From: Dromiciops gliroides
Taxonomy: Eukaryota; Chordata; Mammalia; Microbiotheria; Microbiotheriidae
Reading direction: 5' to 3'
NCBI RefSeq assembly: GCF_019393635.1
Contig: NC_057861.1
Coordinates: forward strand, 459,228,330 to 459,292,329
Length of the DNA: 64,000 nucleotides
Made by a program: the position numbers and the translations under genes. This document shows positions 22,836-32,055 of the stretch, one piece after another (the stretch's first letter is position 1; every line of letters starts with the position of its first letter). The notes below the pieces were generated by a model. It made no database searches, was not told the DNA's origin, and was given only the letters and a program-made list of their open reading frames with translations.

Positions 22836-23119
22836 ATTTTTTAAAATCCCAGCCTATATTTGAATCACTACATGCTAACAGATGTTCACTTGACATGCTT
22901 CCTTTCTATTCCTATCAATTTTACATATTCTTTTCCTTCTATTTGTGTCAAGGTTTGCGTTTGAATTTTGTAAGTTTAAACTGGTTTTGTTGCCACTGAC
23001 TCATGAATGACTCAGCAGTCGAAATTATGAGTCAGCTGAAACTCAGAGGAAGAGGTATCTTCTCAGTGCTCCCAGACTAGTATAATACGTGTGTAAAATA
23101 AAACTGGAAAGTGACAAGT
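22836..23119. other. Single-copy stretch holding an AP-1/NF-E2-like cluster
   Basis: No repeat recognised. The notable content is the motif cluster at 22997-23036, listed separately. Confidence 0.45.
22997..23036. promoter_or_regulatory. Cluster of AP-1 / NF-E2-like sites
   Basis: Three sites in 40 bp: TGACTCA (22997-23003), TGACTCAGCA (23008-23017) and TGAGTCAGC (23028-23036). The last two match the extended half-site bound by small-MAF heterodimers with NF-E2, NRF or BACH factors; the first is a plain AP-1 site. Enhancer function is an inference from motif density in repeat-free DNA. Confidence 0.4.
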
Positions 23120-23590
23120 GCTTTGGGACTCTAGCCTATGGAATTATCTCCTGTAATTCAATTCTGTGTTCAGTTCTGGGCCTTACATCTTGGGAAGGAC
23201 ATTCATAAACTGAACCTCCTCCAAAGGAGGTCACCCAGAGTAGCAAAGAGACCAGAGACCATGCCAAAGCAGGTTGGATTGAAGGAACCTGGAAGGTTTG
23301 GTCAGAGGAAATGGAGAATTATAGGAGACATATAGCTAACTGTCTTTAAGCATTTGAAGATTTGTCACCTGCAAGAGGATTGGAATTGTTCTGCTTGACC
23401 TCAGAGAGCTATCCAAATATGGAGTGAACTACTTTCTTAGGTAGTAAGTTCCTCATCTTGGGAGATATTCAAGCAGAAGTTGGATGAGCACTGGTCAAGG
23501 AAGTAGTAGATGTTATTTCTGCTGAGGTAGAAGTTGGAATAAATTACCTTTGAAATCTCTTTTGATCCTGAGATTCTCTGAACCACCTAT
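23120..23590 (+). mobile_element. L3/CR1 LINE 3' fragment
   Basis: Recognised by ttcagttctgggccttacat, the aggaggtcacccagagtagc stretch, gattgaaggaacctggaag, and an end near gatcctgagattctctg that resembles the CR1/L3 terminus. No usable frame remains. Confidence 0.65.
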
Positions 23591-23690
23591 CAAGAGACTA
23601 TTATGTATAAGAAGAGAGGAGATACAAAGCTAAGGAAGGTATGGTTCCTGCCCACAAGGAGCTTACAATATACTATATGGGATATTAATT
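23591..23690 (-). mobile_element. L2 fragment, antisense
   Basis: ggttcctgcccacaaggagc and cttacaatatac match the L2 3' region in antisense. Confidence 0.5.
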
Positions 23691-24640
23691 ATTTTTTTGT
23701 CTTTGGTAAATCTAAACTGACTTTCCATTTCATGACAGTAAATACTCAAGTTGTAGCTCCCAGAGCAAATTACTTAGAAAATGGTGGCTCCTAAGAATCA
23801 TAAATATTTATGGAAGTGGCTACCGAAGGCAATTTTGAATCTGAGGACCAAATGACCTGTAATTATCCCAGAAAACATGAATAAACATAACTTCAGCAAG
23901 CATTTGGAAGGCAGAATAAAGGCAGTGAGTGATTGAGTCTATGGTTTAAACAATACCTTACCTTGCTTTTTCAAAGATCTTGCTGACAATAGATACTTCC
24001 ACCCTCTCATTGAAGTTGCCTGGCCTGGAAGGCTTGAACACCTGCTAGAAGCCCAAATCAAAAGCGAATTCCTTAAGCCCTGGTCATTATCAGCTGTCAT
24101 ATTTTTATTGTGATTGGCATATTTGCAAACCAGCGATTCAAGTCTGCCTATTAACCCTCTACTGTCCTCTTGGCTAGTAGCCCAAAACCGAGTCAAACAG
24201 GCTAAGTTGTTAGTTGTACTTGTGTTTCCTTGCTGTGGCTACTTACAAATTCTGACTTTCAATTTACCACACCCACTAGATTCAAAATACTTTGGAAAAA
24301 GTCCAAGTCAAATGGCAAGAAATGGAGTTTGAATTCATCTGGGAATAGGCAATTTTTCTGCTTCGTGGTTGTGGTGACATGAGCATTTGTGTCATGTGAG
24401 GTCAGAATCAGGGATTTAAGCTGTGTACCCCACCTTAGGACTTGACATTCACAGAAAGTCCTTCCAACTCAAAGTCTAGCGTCCTACTATGAAAGCAGAG
24501 TTGATGCCTGGAAGCTGGTGAAATAAAGAAATACTGAGCAAGGTACAAGAGCTGGCTACAGGATGACACCAGGGAGTGAGTGGGATGGGAAACTAGGCAA
24601 GAAGGGAAAAGTGGTTTGAGCCCAGGCAAAAGCATTAAAT
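23691..24640. other. No recognisable gene or repeat
   Basis: About 950 bp of single-copy-looking DNA. Frames of 60-85 codons on both strands show no domain. Confidence 0.4.
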
Positions 24641-24846
24641 AGGAGCAGTTACATGGTACATTGGATAGAATTCTGGGCTTGGAGTCAGGAAGACCAGAGC
24701 TTAAATCTAGCCTCGGAAACTTCCTAGCTGTGTGTCATTGGGCAAGTCACTTGACCTCTGCCACTGGAGGAGGAAATGGCAAAGATATGCCAAGGGGTAA
24801 CGAAGAGTTGGATTTGACTGAAACAGCTGAACAACAACAACAAAAG
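24641..24846 (+). mobile_element. RTE-tailed tRNA SINE (MAR1-like), diverged
   Basis: Sense: cagttacatggtacattgga head, gcttaaatctagcc B-box relic, gtaacgaagagttggattt RTE-like end and a (CAA)n tail. The 3' middle is shortened. Confidence 0.78.
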
Positions 24847-24924
24847 CAGGCAGAGGAGGCTCTGTTTTTTGGGCTTCTTCCCACTGGGACAAGGCCAAGA
24901 ACAATGGAACAAATGCTGTTCTTT

Positions 24925-25048
24925 GTCTCTACCTGTTAAATCCTTCCCTTCCTTCAAAGCTGGCTTAAGGTGCACTTTCTTCTTGAAGGCTTCCTTTGAG
25001 TTCCCCATCTGGAAGTTATTTCTCTCTTCAAATTTTCTAAGCACATTT
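24925..25048 (+). mobile_element. L2 3' fragment
   Basis: Matches the L2 3' end: ccttcccttccttcaaagct, ttcttcttgaaggcttcc. Confidence 0.55.
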
Positions 25049-25054
25049 TATCTA

Positions 25055-25178
25055 ACCTCTGTCTCTGTCTCTCTGTCTTCATCTCTGTCTCTCTCTGTCT
25101 GTCTCTTTCTCTGTCTGTGTCTCTCTGTCTCTGTCTCTGTCTCTGTCTCTGTCTGTGTCTCTCTCTCCCTCTGTGGAG
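25055..25178. repeat. TCTG/TC microsatellite
   Basis: Mixed tctg and tctc repeat. The 160-codon minus frame over it (24954-25436, Arg/Gln/Asp/Glu-rich core) and the 106-codon Ser/Leu/Val/Cys-rich plus frame are repeat artefacts. Confidence 0.93.
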
Positions 25179-25189
25179 GAATACCATAG

Positions 25190-25395
25190 AGCCTAGCTTC
25201 TTAAACTGTGGGTCATGACCCCATATGGAGTTGCATAACTGAATGTGTGTGTGTGTGTGTATGGGGGGGTCATGAAAACTTTGGAAACAGTAAAAGTTTA
25301 CATCTACCCTTATAAATCTATATGCCTGGGGTTGTATGAAAAACTCAGGTGAAAAGGGACTGTGAGTGGAAAAAGTTTCAGAAGCTCTGCATTGG
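25190..25395 (-). mobile_element. hAT-type MITE, inverted relative to 22448
   Basis: Begins gcttcttaaactgtgggtca and ends aaaaagtttcagaagctctg. A (GT)n tract sits inside at about 25243-25261. Confidence 0.6.
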
Positions 25396-26550
25396 AGTAT
25401 GCTCAGAGATGCATTCCTAGTTCTGGGAGACGACATGGAAGTTTTGGAGGGCTTGCTTCATAACTCATTACACAGGGGCTTGTATTTTGAAATGATCATG
25501 AGTCCCCTTATTGGCCAAAAGATCTGGTGACTTAGTGGAAATATGAAAGGGAACAGCCTGTCCACTCACCTCTCTCTTCCCTTCTGGCTGCAAATTGTGT
25601 CAGGACTATTTCTAGATGTTTTACAAAGAGGGGTGTGGAATGAAGGACAGCTTGTTTTTAGCTACTCACCCCAACCTCCATGTGGTTGGGAGCACATGGA
25701 ATAGAAAGCACATGTCCTACCTAGGCAAGCCTGAGACTGGGTTTAGGCTTCTTTGTATTTCTTCTTTCTTGATCCGGGCAAACCAGTCCCTAGACCATGA
25801 TGGATGTGTCCAGGCTTAGAGGTGACCGTATGATTTGGAGAGGTTTGGAAGTCCCATCTAGGTGGAGCTGAATGGCAGAAGGGAAAGACTACAATTAATC
25901 GCTTCAGTGTTCTTGGAGATGACAGCTGCTCTGACGAGAAGCTTGACTCAAGCTTGTCTATTTTACCAGCAGACATATGCTGGGAGTTGTTTGGAGAGTG
26001 AAGTGCCAAGGTGAAATGAGAATGCCTAATTAGCAGTCCTGCAAACTGCTTTATATTCTGACTAAGTTTAAGTAGCAGATCCACTGCAGGTTATGACAGT
26101 AGTTATGAGTTAAGTTATCGAATCCTGTCTTAAGGTTGTTTTTGTAGAGGGAACACTTACGAGTTTCTTAAGCCTAGCATTTCCTTTTGTGCATAGGAAT
26201 AGAGTACTTGTCCCATGGACACTGAATACTTTTTGACACCCCACTCCCAGTTTTGGGGGAGAAACCCAAGACCTGAACCATAACCTACTAAGATTTAAGT
26301 AGGAGCATTCTCAGGATCCTGGGGTGGGGGAAAGAGATTAATGAGTTTAAGAATGTGAGGACAGAATGCTTGCCCCCTCTCATTAGCTGCAGACTCCCAT
26401 AGGACTGAACCTGGTCTAACTACAAGCCTAGTTTCAGATAAAGGAGGAATGAGTGCTTCAGCTCCTTGATCTGGCAATGATTCCTCTAAGTTCAACAAAT
26501 ACTATTAACCTTTACTCATTGTTACTGATGGATTTTGTTTATCACCTCCT
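25396..26550. other. No recognisable gene or repeat
   Basis: Single-copy-looking DNA. The 113-codon minus frame at 25743-26084 has no identifiable domain or signal sequence. Confidence 0.4.
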
Positions 26551-26552
26551 TA

Positions 26553-26636
26553 TATATATGTGTGTGTATACGTATATGTATACATATGTACATATACATA
26601 CACGCATATATTCCCATATGTATCTCTATATATACT
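26553..26636. repeat. TA/TG/CA-rich simple repeat
   Basis: Alternating purine-pyrimidine tract, mostly ta, tg and ca steps. Confidence 0.85.
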
Positions 26637-26827
26637 TCTTGAGGGTATTGTCTATATTTTATTTAATCTCTAACCTAAGCACAGTACACTCAATAACAAT
26701 TCAACAAACTGTCTATTTGGTACTTACCATGTATGTGTAAGGGGGTGATCAGTTGGTAAATGGTTGGTGTCATATAAATGGTCTGTTGAATTGAATGACA
26801 CTGAACCAAGTTGTGACTGTATTCATA

Positions 26828-27072
26828 TGGGCAGCTAGAAGTGACATGGATAGAGTGTCAGGCTTGGATGCAGGAAGATTCATCTTACTGAGTTCAAATA
26901 TGGTCCCAGACACTAGCTATGTGACCCTGGGCAAGTCACTTAACCTTGTTTGTCTCAGTTCCTCATTTTTAAAATGAACTGGAGAGGAAATGGCAAACTA
27001 CTCCAGTATCTTTGCCAAGAAAACTTCAAATGGGGTCACAAAGAGTCAGACATGACTGAACAACAACAACAA
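26828..27072 (+). mobile_element. RTE-tailed tRNA SINE (MAR1-like)
   Basis: Sense: gggcagctagaagtgacatg head, gagttcaaatatggtc B box, ggggtcacaaagagtcagac, and tail (CAA)n. Confidence 0.87.
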
Positions 27073-27366
27073 GATGCTCTGACTATTAACATCACTGTTC
27101 CCCTATTTTAGCATAAATCTAGCTTTTGGTTGGGGAAGTGCTTACAAAAATGTCTTTGCTAATGTAAAAAACTTTCCTAGTAAATGAGATCAGATAAGAC
27201 AGATAAGAGCACAAATAAACATTTATTAAGGTATTAATCAGCAAACATATGTGTGAGTATGTGTACTTATAGCCAACATCCAAAAACTTATGATATCTCC
27301 ATAAAGGAACAGAATACTCATTACCTGTGTGTGTGTGTGTGTGTGTTTAAATCTCATGGTTTGTTT
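27073..27366. other. Unassigned flank of ERV with a GT microsatellite
   Basis: No repeat family recognised apart from a (GT)n run at 27326-27347. The last bases, gtttgtt at 27359-27365, are the left target repeat of the ERV. Confidence 0.5.
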
Positions 27367-27723
27367 TGTTAAGGCTAAAATTCTAGCTAAACTGTCTAAA
27401 ATATCTAATGAGTGGTCGCCAATAAATTATAAGCTTTAGCAAGAGTTAGACTTTTAAGCATTTATTAAGGAGAATAAGAATTTGGTAAAGAGAGAGAAAA
27501 AGGCCTAGATTCCTATCTATTAAAGGGAGAGCACATTTCTAGCTCCCTTCTCCGCCAGAGTCCAGAGGAAAGAGAGCGAGACCGAGCGCCCGTCTCTTCC
27601 TTCCTCCTCCCACTAGTCCGCGTCACTTCCTGAAGCCTGGTCTTGCCCTCAAAGACCTTTGCTTCATGGGCAGAACTCTTCTACAGTAAGTATCCAGCAG
27701 GTGGCGTCATTCCAATCGTTACA
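27367..27723 (-). repeat. 3' LTR of the young ERV
   Basis: 357 bp, TG...CA ends on the minus strand. By eye it is identical to the partner at 30708-31064. It contains an AATAAA-type signal and a CpG-bearing segment (27560-27615). Confidence 0.93.
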
Positions 27724-27736
27724 GTCCCCCCTGTTG
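27724..27736 (-). other. 3' polypurine tract of the ERV
   Basis: The minus strand reads acaacaggggggac immediately before the 3' LTR, the expected position and composition of the plus-strand primer. Confidence 0.75.
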
Positions 27737-28283
27737 TTCCTCAAGAAACAAAATGTTTCCTTGACGGAACAGTAAAAACAATATAATAACTATTGCTAAC
27801 TAATAATATGTGAACAACAATATAGAAAAGGAAGAGAGGAAAGTTTTGTCCAGAGGGGCGATTTTTTTTTTTTTTGTCCTCATGAACCGACGCTTTGACA
27901 TTGGTCTTGCAAAGGGAGGGCCTCTGCAGAGAATACATGTTACAGATGGTGTATATTATAACAGAAAGAGAAAAAAAAAACAACAAAAACAAATCAAAAC
28001 TGTTCATTTAAAGTCTCTGAAAGTCTTTTCTCAGATGTCCTCTAGGTGTAGTCGTGGAATGGAAGTCTTTTCAGGGGTTGAGGTATGGATGCTGGTAATC
28101 AGCCAGGAAATTTCCTACAAAATTGAGCTTAACACAACTTTAAAATAGCTTTGTCAATAATCAAATCAAACAATGAAAGTTCTCAAAAACATGTCTAAGG
28201 GAATACAGAATCTTAGTTGTTACACATGAAACATATAATAAAACAAAAATTGAAACATTCTTTAAAATTATAATATTACTATA

Positions 28284-28296
28284 GTCCCCCCCCTTA
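28284..28296 (-). other. Second polypurine-like tract in ERV interior
   Basis: The minus strand reads ataaggggggggac, closely resembling the 3' tract but about 560 bp further inside the element. Confidence 0.5.
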
Positions 28297-28427
28297 TGGA
28301 GGGTAATTGAGAAGACAATTGCTGCAATATTAATTATTAAAAATAATTTTTATCTGTTTCATCACTTTTTGCATCATCTGCCTAATTATCCTCATGCCAT
28401 TATGAGAAATTTTAAAATCTAATATAA

Positions 28428-28993
28428 TTAGTAACAGATGTCAAGGCCAAATTCAACACTGTTATTTATCATGACACCTGAGATAATTATGGGGGTTACC
28501 ATAAAAGAACAGAGAAATGATGGGATATGAGCATTCCCACACTTGAGCAATATGTACTGCCCATACAGTATGCCAGGCTTAAAATAGGTGGATGGAATAT
28601 ACGTCCATGCCACCGAACATATTGGAGGAAACTGAGTCAGACTTAATCAGATGCATGGGATTGAGATGGTCCATGGCATCAGGCATATAGGAGGGAGCAT
28701 AGAAGCCAGGTGTAGAAGTGAGATGGGTGGGATCAATACTTCCAGCCATCTGTACAATATTGTGGGGAAAAATAAAATAAAATATTAAACCAAGAGAATC
28801 CAACCTCAACATTTGTCAAAAGCCGTTCCCTTGGCCATACCTTGACTTCATGCATGTCTCCCCTCATGTAACAGTTCAGTGTCTGCTCTTGCATGTATTC
28901 CTCTTGTGATTGGATGGCATCTTGGCCAACTGGCATCTGATAACTCAGAATAAAGGCAATTAATGTCTTAAATGATAAGTTCCCATAATCCAA
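28428..28993 (-). other. Possible Env-like remnant of the ERV
   Basis: Short open stretches lie where env would be expected, downstream of the Gag-like frame and upstream of the 3' LTR. One short stretch (GVMINNSVEFGLDICY) weakly recalls the surface-domain region of betaretrovirus-like Env proteins. The region is fossil and not a usable gene. Assignment is tentative. Confidence 0.3.
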
Positions 28994-29692
28994 GTCTCAT
29001 ATGGATTTAAAAATTGAGGATAATAAATGATTGCAAAAAATGTGAATACATCTTGACTCAGAATATAATATATAATTATGCAACAATTTCAAATAATACC
29101 TTTTTTTTACTTAGCATACAATTACTTTTTTGAAAAATCTGAACATATTTAAATACAAGTTAAAGCACAACACAATCTCAAAGACAACTTTTACAAATGT
29201 TCCCCTCTTTTTTTTTTTTTTTTTTTGGAATATGCTTATCAAAAATAATACTTCTAGAATCAATTTACACTTGCCATGGCAAACAATTTGCTAGGGAAAT
29301 GCTTTAAAGAGTTTGATCAAATAATCAGTTGAGAAAAAATAACAAAAACAAACAACTCAGAATATGGGAGCACAATACTCCTAGAATTAACATTGTATTA
29401 TGAAATCAAAACCATGTTTCAAAATTAGATAGATGAATGAATAGAAGAAGATACACGTGGAACAATAAAAGACAATGAAATTCAAACTAGGGAAATCTAA
29501 ATGAATATGAACTTAATATCAATAAGAGTATTATAAAATATAAACTGGACCACATGACTATAAAAAGCTTTTACAAATATTCTCTTTGTTTTAGAAACTA
29601 AGTATAAAACACAATCTCAAATGCATGAAAACCTCTACGAAAATAAACCTATACCATTAATTTCAAAATGTATATATAATAGCATAGAAATC

Positions 29693-30595
29693 CTATGTAA
29701 CCTCTGAACTGATACTATTACTCTGAGTGAATTCAGAACACTTTTGATTCCGATATCTAAAATCCCCAATACTCATATCAATACCTTGCTGCTTACTTCT
29801 ACATTTCTGTAAAATATATACCCTTCCATGGCAAAAGAAGCAGAGTCTTGAACTATGTTGATGATTGTCATTCTTATTCGGCTTAAGTTTTTCTTCTTTA
29901 ACCCCTCTATATTGTCTGTCAGCCTTTTCACCATACAAATGCTTTATAAGATTACTAATTAAAGACAAAAGCAGGTTAGCAAAATTATGAACAAAACGAG
30001 CATATCTGGAATTTAAAGGGTTTTCTAAAGTTGTCTCAGAAGCACAGCCAGGCTGGGGAAGGGGTGAGCCTGAAGCTGCAAATGCAGTTAGAGAAAGTTG
30101 AGCATGCGCATTAGATCTTTGGACTTCCCGGGCCAGGGAAGCAATGGGCTTGGCCATGGGAGGAGTAGAGGGTGGGGTTTGGAGAGGAGGGGAGGGACCA
30201 GAGCAATTAGAATCAGACTTGATTTTGAACTCAGGCCTGGATTCCTCTTCCCCCACTTGGCCTCCAGGTGCTAGGGGATTAAAAGCTTCTAGAGGGTGGG
30301 TCATTGCCTCCAGGCATGCAAAATTAAAGCAACAATTAGTGTTAGAACTGGGAAAAGCTGCAGGAATCTCTTCAGGTTTCTCTGAAAAAGCATGGTTGGG
30401 AGAGGGAGAGATATTTCCTTGTGTGAGTAAGTTGCTGGCTCTTCTAACAAAAATAAAAAGAAAAATAGAAAATCCACAAAAACAAAGCATTAACATGATC
30501 TTATCTCCCATTTGTCTGGTTAAACAGACTAAAATCAAAAATAGGGTAATTAGGGAGTTTAAAAGGTCCATTCGAAAAAATTTAAAGGAAAACAC
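29693..30595 (-). CDS. Gag-like open frame of the young ERV (fossil element)
   Basis: A 300-codon frame starting about 110 bp inside the 5' LTR, the usual place for gag. Residues 10-25 and 33-50 are strongly hydrophobic, 133-150 is proline-rich (PSPPLQTPPSTPP), and a cysteine cluster at 252-265 sits where a nucleocapsid zinc knuckle would be. No complete capsid domain is recognisable. The frame may be a reduced Gag or an accessory-like product; family alignment is needed to decide. Its openness fits the youth of the insertion rather than proving function. Confidence 0.5.
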   Translation of the reverse strand: MFSFKFFRMDLLNSLITLFLILVCLTRQMGDKIMLMLCFCGFSIFLFIFVRRASNLLTQGNISPSPNHAFSEKPEEIPAAFPSSNTNCCFNFACLEAMTHPLEAFNPLAPGGQVGEEESRPEFKIKSDSNCSGPSPPLQTPPSTPPMAKPIASLAREVQRSNAHAQLSLTAFAASGSPLPQPGCASETTLENPLNSRYARFVHNFANLLLSLISNLIKHLYGEKADRQYRGVKEEKLKPNKNDNHQHSSRLCFFCHGRVYILQKCRSKQQGIDMSIGDFRYRNQKCSEFTQSNSISSEVT

Positions 30596-30660
30596 AGCCA
30601 GTACACCAGTACTTAGCAGTTAAAGGGAGAGGGAGGGGAAATTTCTTACCCAACCAGAAG

Positions 30661-30707
30661 ATCAGAAGAAGACTGAGGGTTAGCTTTCCTCTTCGTGGTC
30701 AGCCATC
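30661..30707 (-). other. ERV primer-binding site, tRNA-Arg-like
   Basis: Next to the 5' LTR the plus strand reads ttcgtggtcagcca. As I recall it, tRNA-Arg(UCG) with CCA ends ttcgtggtcgcca, so the element's primer site pairs with that 3' end apart from one extra base. Similarity may continue further into the tRNA (atcagaag, tgagggtt). Confidence 0.6.
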
Positions 30708-31064
30708 TGTTAAGGCTAAAATTCTAGCTAAACTGTCTAAAATATCTAATGAGTGGTCGCCAATAAATTATAAGCTTTAGCAAGAGTTAGACTTTTAAGC
30801 ATTTATTAAGGAGAATAAGAATTTGGTAAAGAGAGAGAAAAAGGCCTAGATTCCTATCTATTAAAGGGAGAGCACATTTCTAGCTCCCTTCTCCGCCAGA
30901 GTCCAGAGGAAAGAGAGCGAGACCGAGCGCCCGTCTCTTCCTTCCTCCTCCCACTAGTCCGCGTCACTTCCTGAAGCCTGGTCTTGCCCTCAAAGACCTT
31001 TGCTTCATGGGCAGAACTCTTCTACAGTAAGTATCCAGCAGGTGGCGTCATTCCAATCGTTACA
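30708..31064 (-). repeat. 5' LTR of the young ERV
   Basis: 357 bp, same length and apparently same sequence as the 3' LTR. Element transcription would run leftwards from here. Confidence 0.93.
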
Positions 31065-31149
31065 GTTTGTTAAACAGATAAACACTGGAGGAAGTAAAGA
31101 GAGTAAGTAGTGATAAATTGTGCTTGTGTTTAGTCCTCTGTTGCTGAGT

Positions 31150-31268
31150 TTTAAATTTTTTTTTTTTGTGGCGCAATGAGGGTTAAGTGACTTGCCCAGG
31201 GTCACACAACTAGTAAGTGTCAAGTGTCTGAGGCCGACTTTGAACTCAGGTCCTCCTGAATCCAGGGC
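31150..31268 (-). mobile_element. tRNA-like SINE, 5'-truncated
   Basis: Antisense: poly-T, CORE and B-box complement present. The match ends at cagggcca, so the tRNA-like head is missing. Confidence 0.85.
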
Positions 31269-31410
31269 CATTGAAAACATCATACACTTAACAATCATAC
31301 ATCATACTTCTATTATACTAGTAGCCAAAGGTGGAAGAGGTAGGTGCTGGATTGTAATAGGACCATTATTTGGAGAATGTAAAATTTGCTTTTGCTTTTG
31401 ACTCACTGGT

Positions 31411-31565
31411 TGTTTTTTGTTTGTTTTTGGTGAGGCAATTGGGGTTAAGTGACTTGCCCAAGGTCACACAGCTAGTAAGTGTCAAGTGTCTGAGGCCAGA
31501 CTTGAACTCAGGTCCTCCCGAATCCAGGGCCAGGTGCTTTATCCACTGTGCCACCTAGCTACCCC
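31411..31565 (-). mobile_element. tRNA-like SINE (WSINE1-like)
   Basis: Antisense full-length copy with a TTTG-rich tail. ttgcttttg occurs on both flanks. Confidence 0.9.
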
Positions 31566-31841
31566 TCCTTTTGCTTTTGAAAACAATTTCTTCACTGCAA
31601 AGAGTAAATTTCATATAGTTGACTTCAGTATTAAAACTTCCTGTTTTCATTGGTGGAGTTATGGATGCCTTGCATTGATTTAACCCTCTCCAGGCCCTCA
31701 GGCTTTCATACAGTATCATGAGGGGCTGTGACTATAAAGCTTCATGCCCTGGTATCACCAGTTCTCTGCTGATGGCTTTCATTGCACTTAGCTAGTCTGC
31801 TTAGCAGACTGGGTCTGCTATTTGCACTGCACTTGAAGTCT

Positions 31842-32055
31842 TTCCAGTGGATGGAGCACTGGGCTTGGACTCAGGAAGACTCATCTTTATGAGTCTTTTT
31901 ATCATCTTTATGAAACAGGCATTTGCCTCAGTTTCCTCATCTGTTAAATTAGTTGGAGAAGGAAATAGCAAACCACTCTAGTATCTTTGCCAGGAAAACC
32001 CAAAATGGGGTCACCAAGAGTGGGAAAGGACTGAAATGACTCAATAACAACTGGA
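31842..32055 (+). mobile_element. RTE-tailed tRNA SINE, CORE-deleted
   Basis: Sense: cagtggatggagcactgggc head, then direct passage to catttgcctcagtttcctc and the RTE-like end with a CAA-type tail. Confidence 0.78.

Larger units (their letters stand above)
27367..31064 (-). mobile_element. Endogenous retrovirus with two identical-looking LTRs
   Basis: A 3.7-kb antisense provirus: 3' LTR (27367-27723), internal DNA (27724-30707) and 5' LTR (30708-31064). A polypurine tract (acaggggggac on the minus strand) abuts the 3' LTR, and a tRNA-Arg-like primer-binding site lies just inside the 5' LTR. The heptamer gtttgtt flanks both ends (27359-27365 and 31065-31071), offset by one base on the left. 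The internal region is far shorter than a complete provirus and I see no recognisable reverse transcriptase. It looks like a reduced, broken, nonautonomous copy, but LTR identity makes it very young. Betaretrovirus-like (class II) affinity is a weak inference from the target-repeat size and Gag/Env-like traces. Confidence 0.88.

Noticed and set aside
24954-25436. 160-codon minus-strand frame with a long Arg/Gln/Asp/Glu-rich region
   Set aside because: The charged core is the translation of the TCTG/TC microsatellite at 25055-25178, so it is not evidence of a gene.
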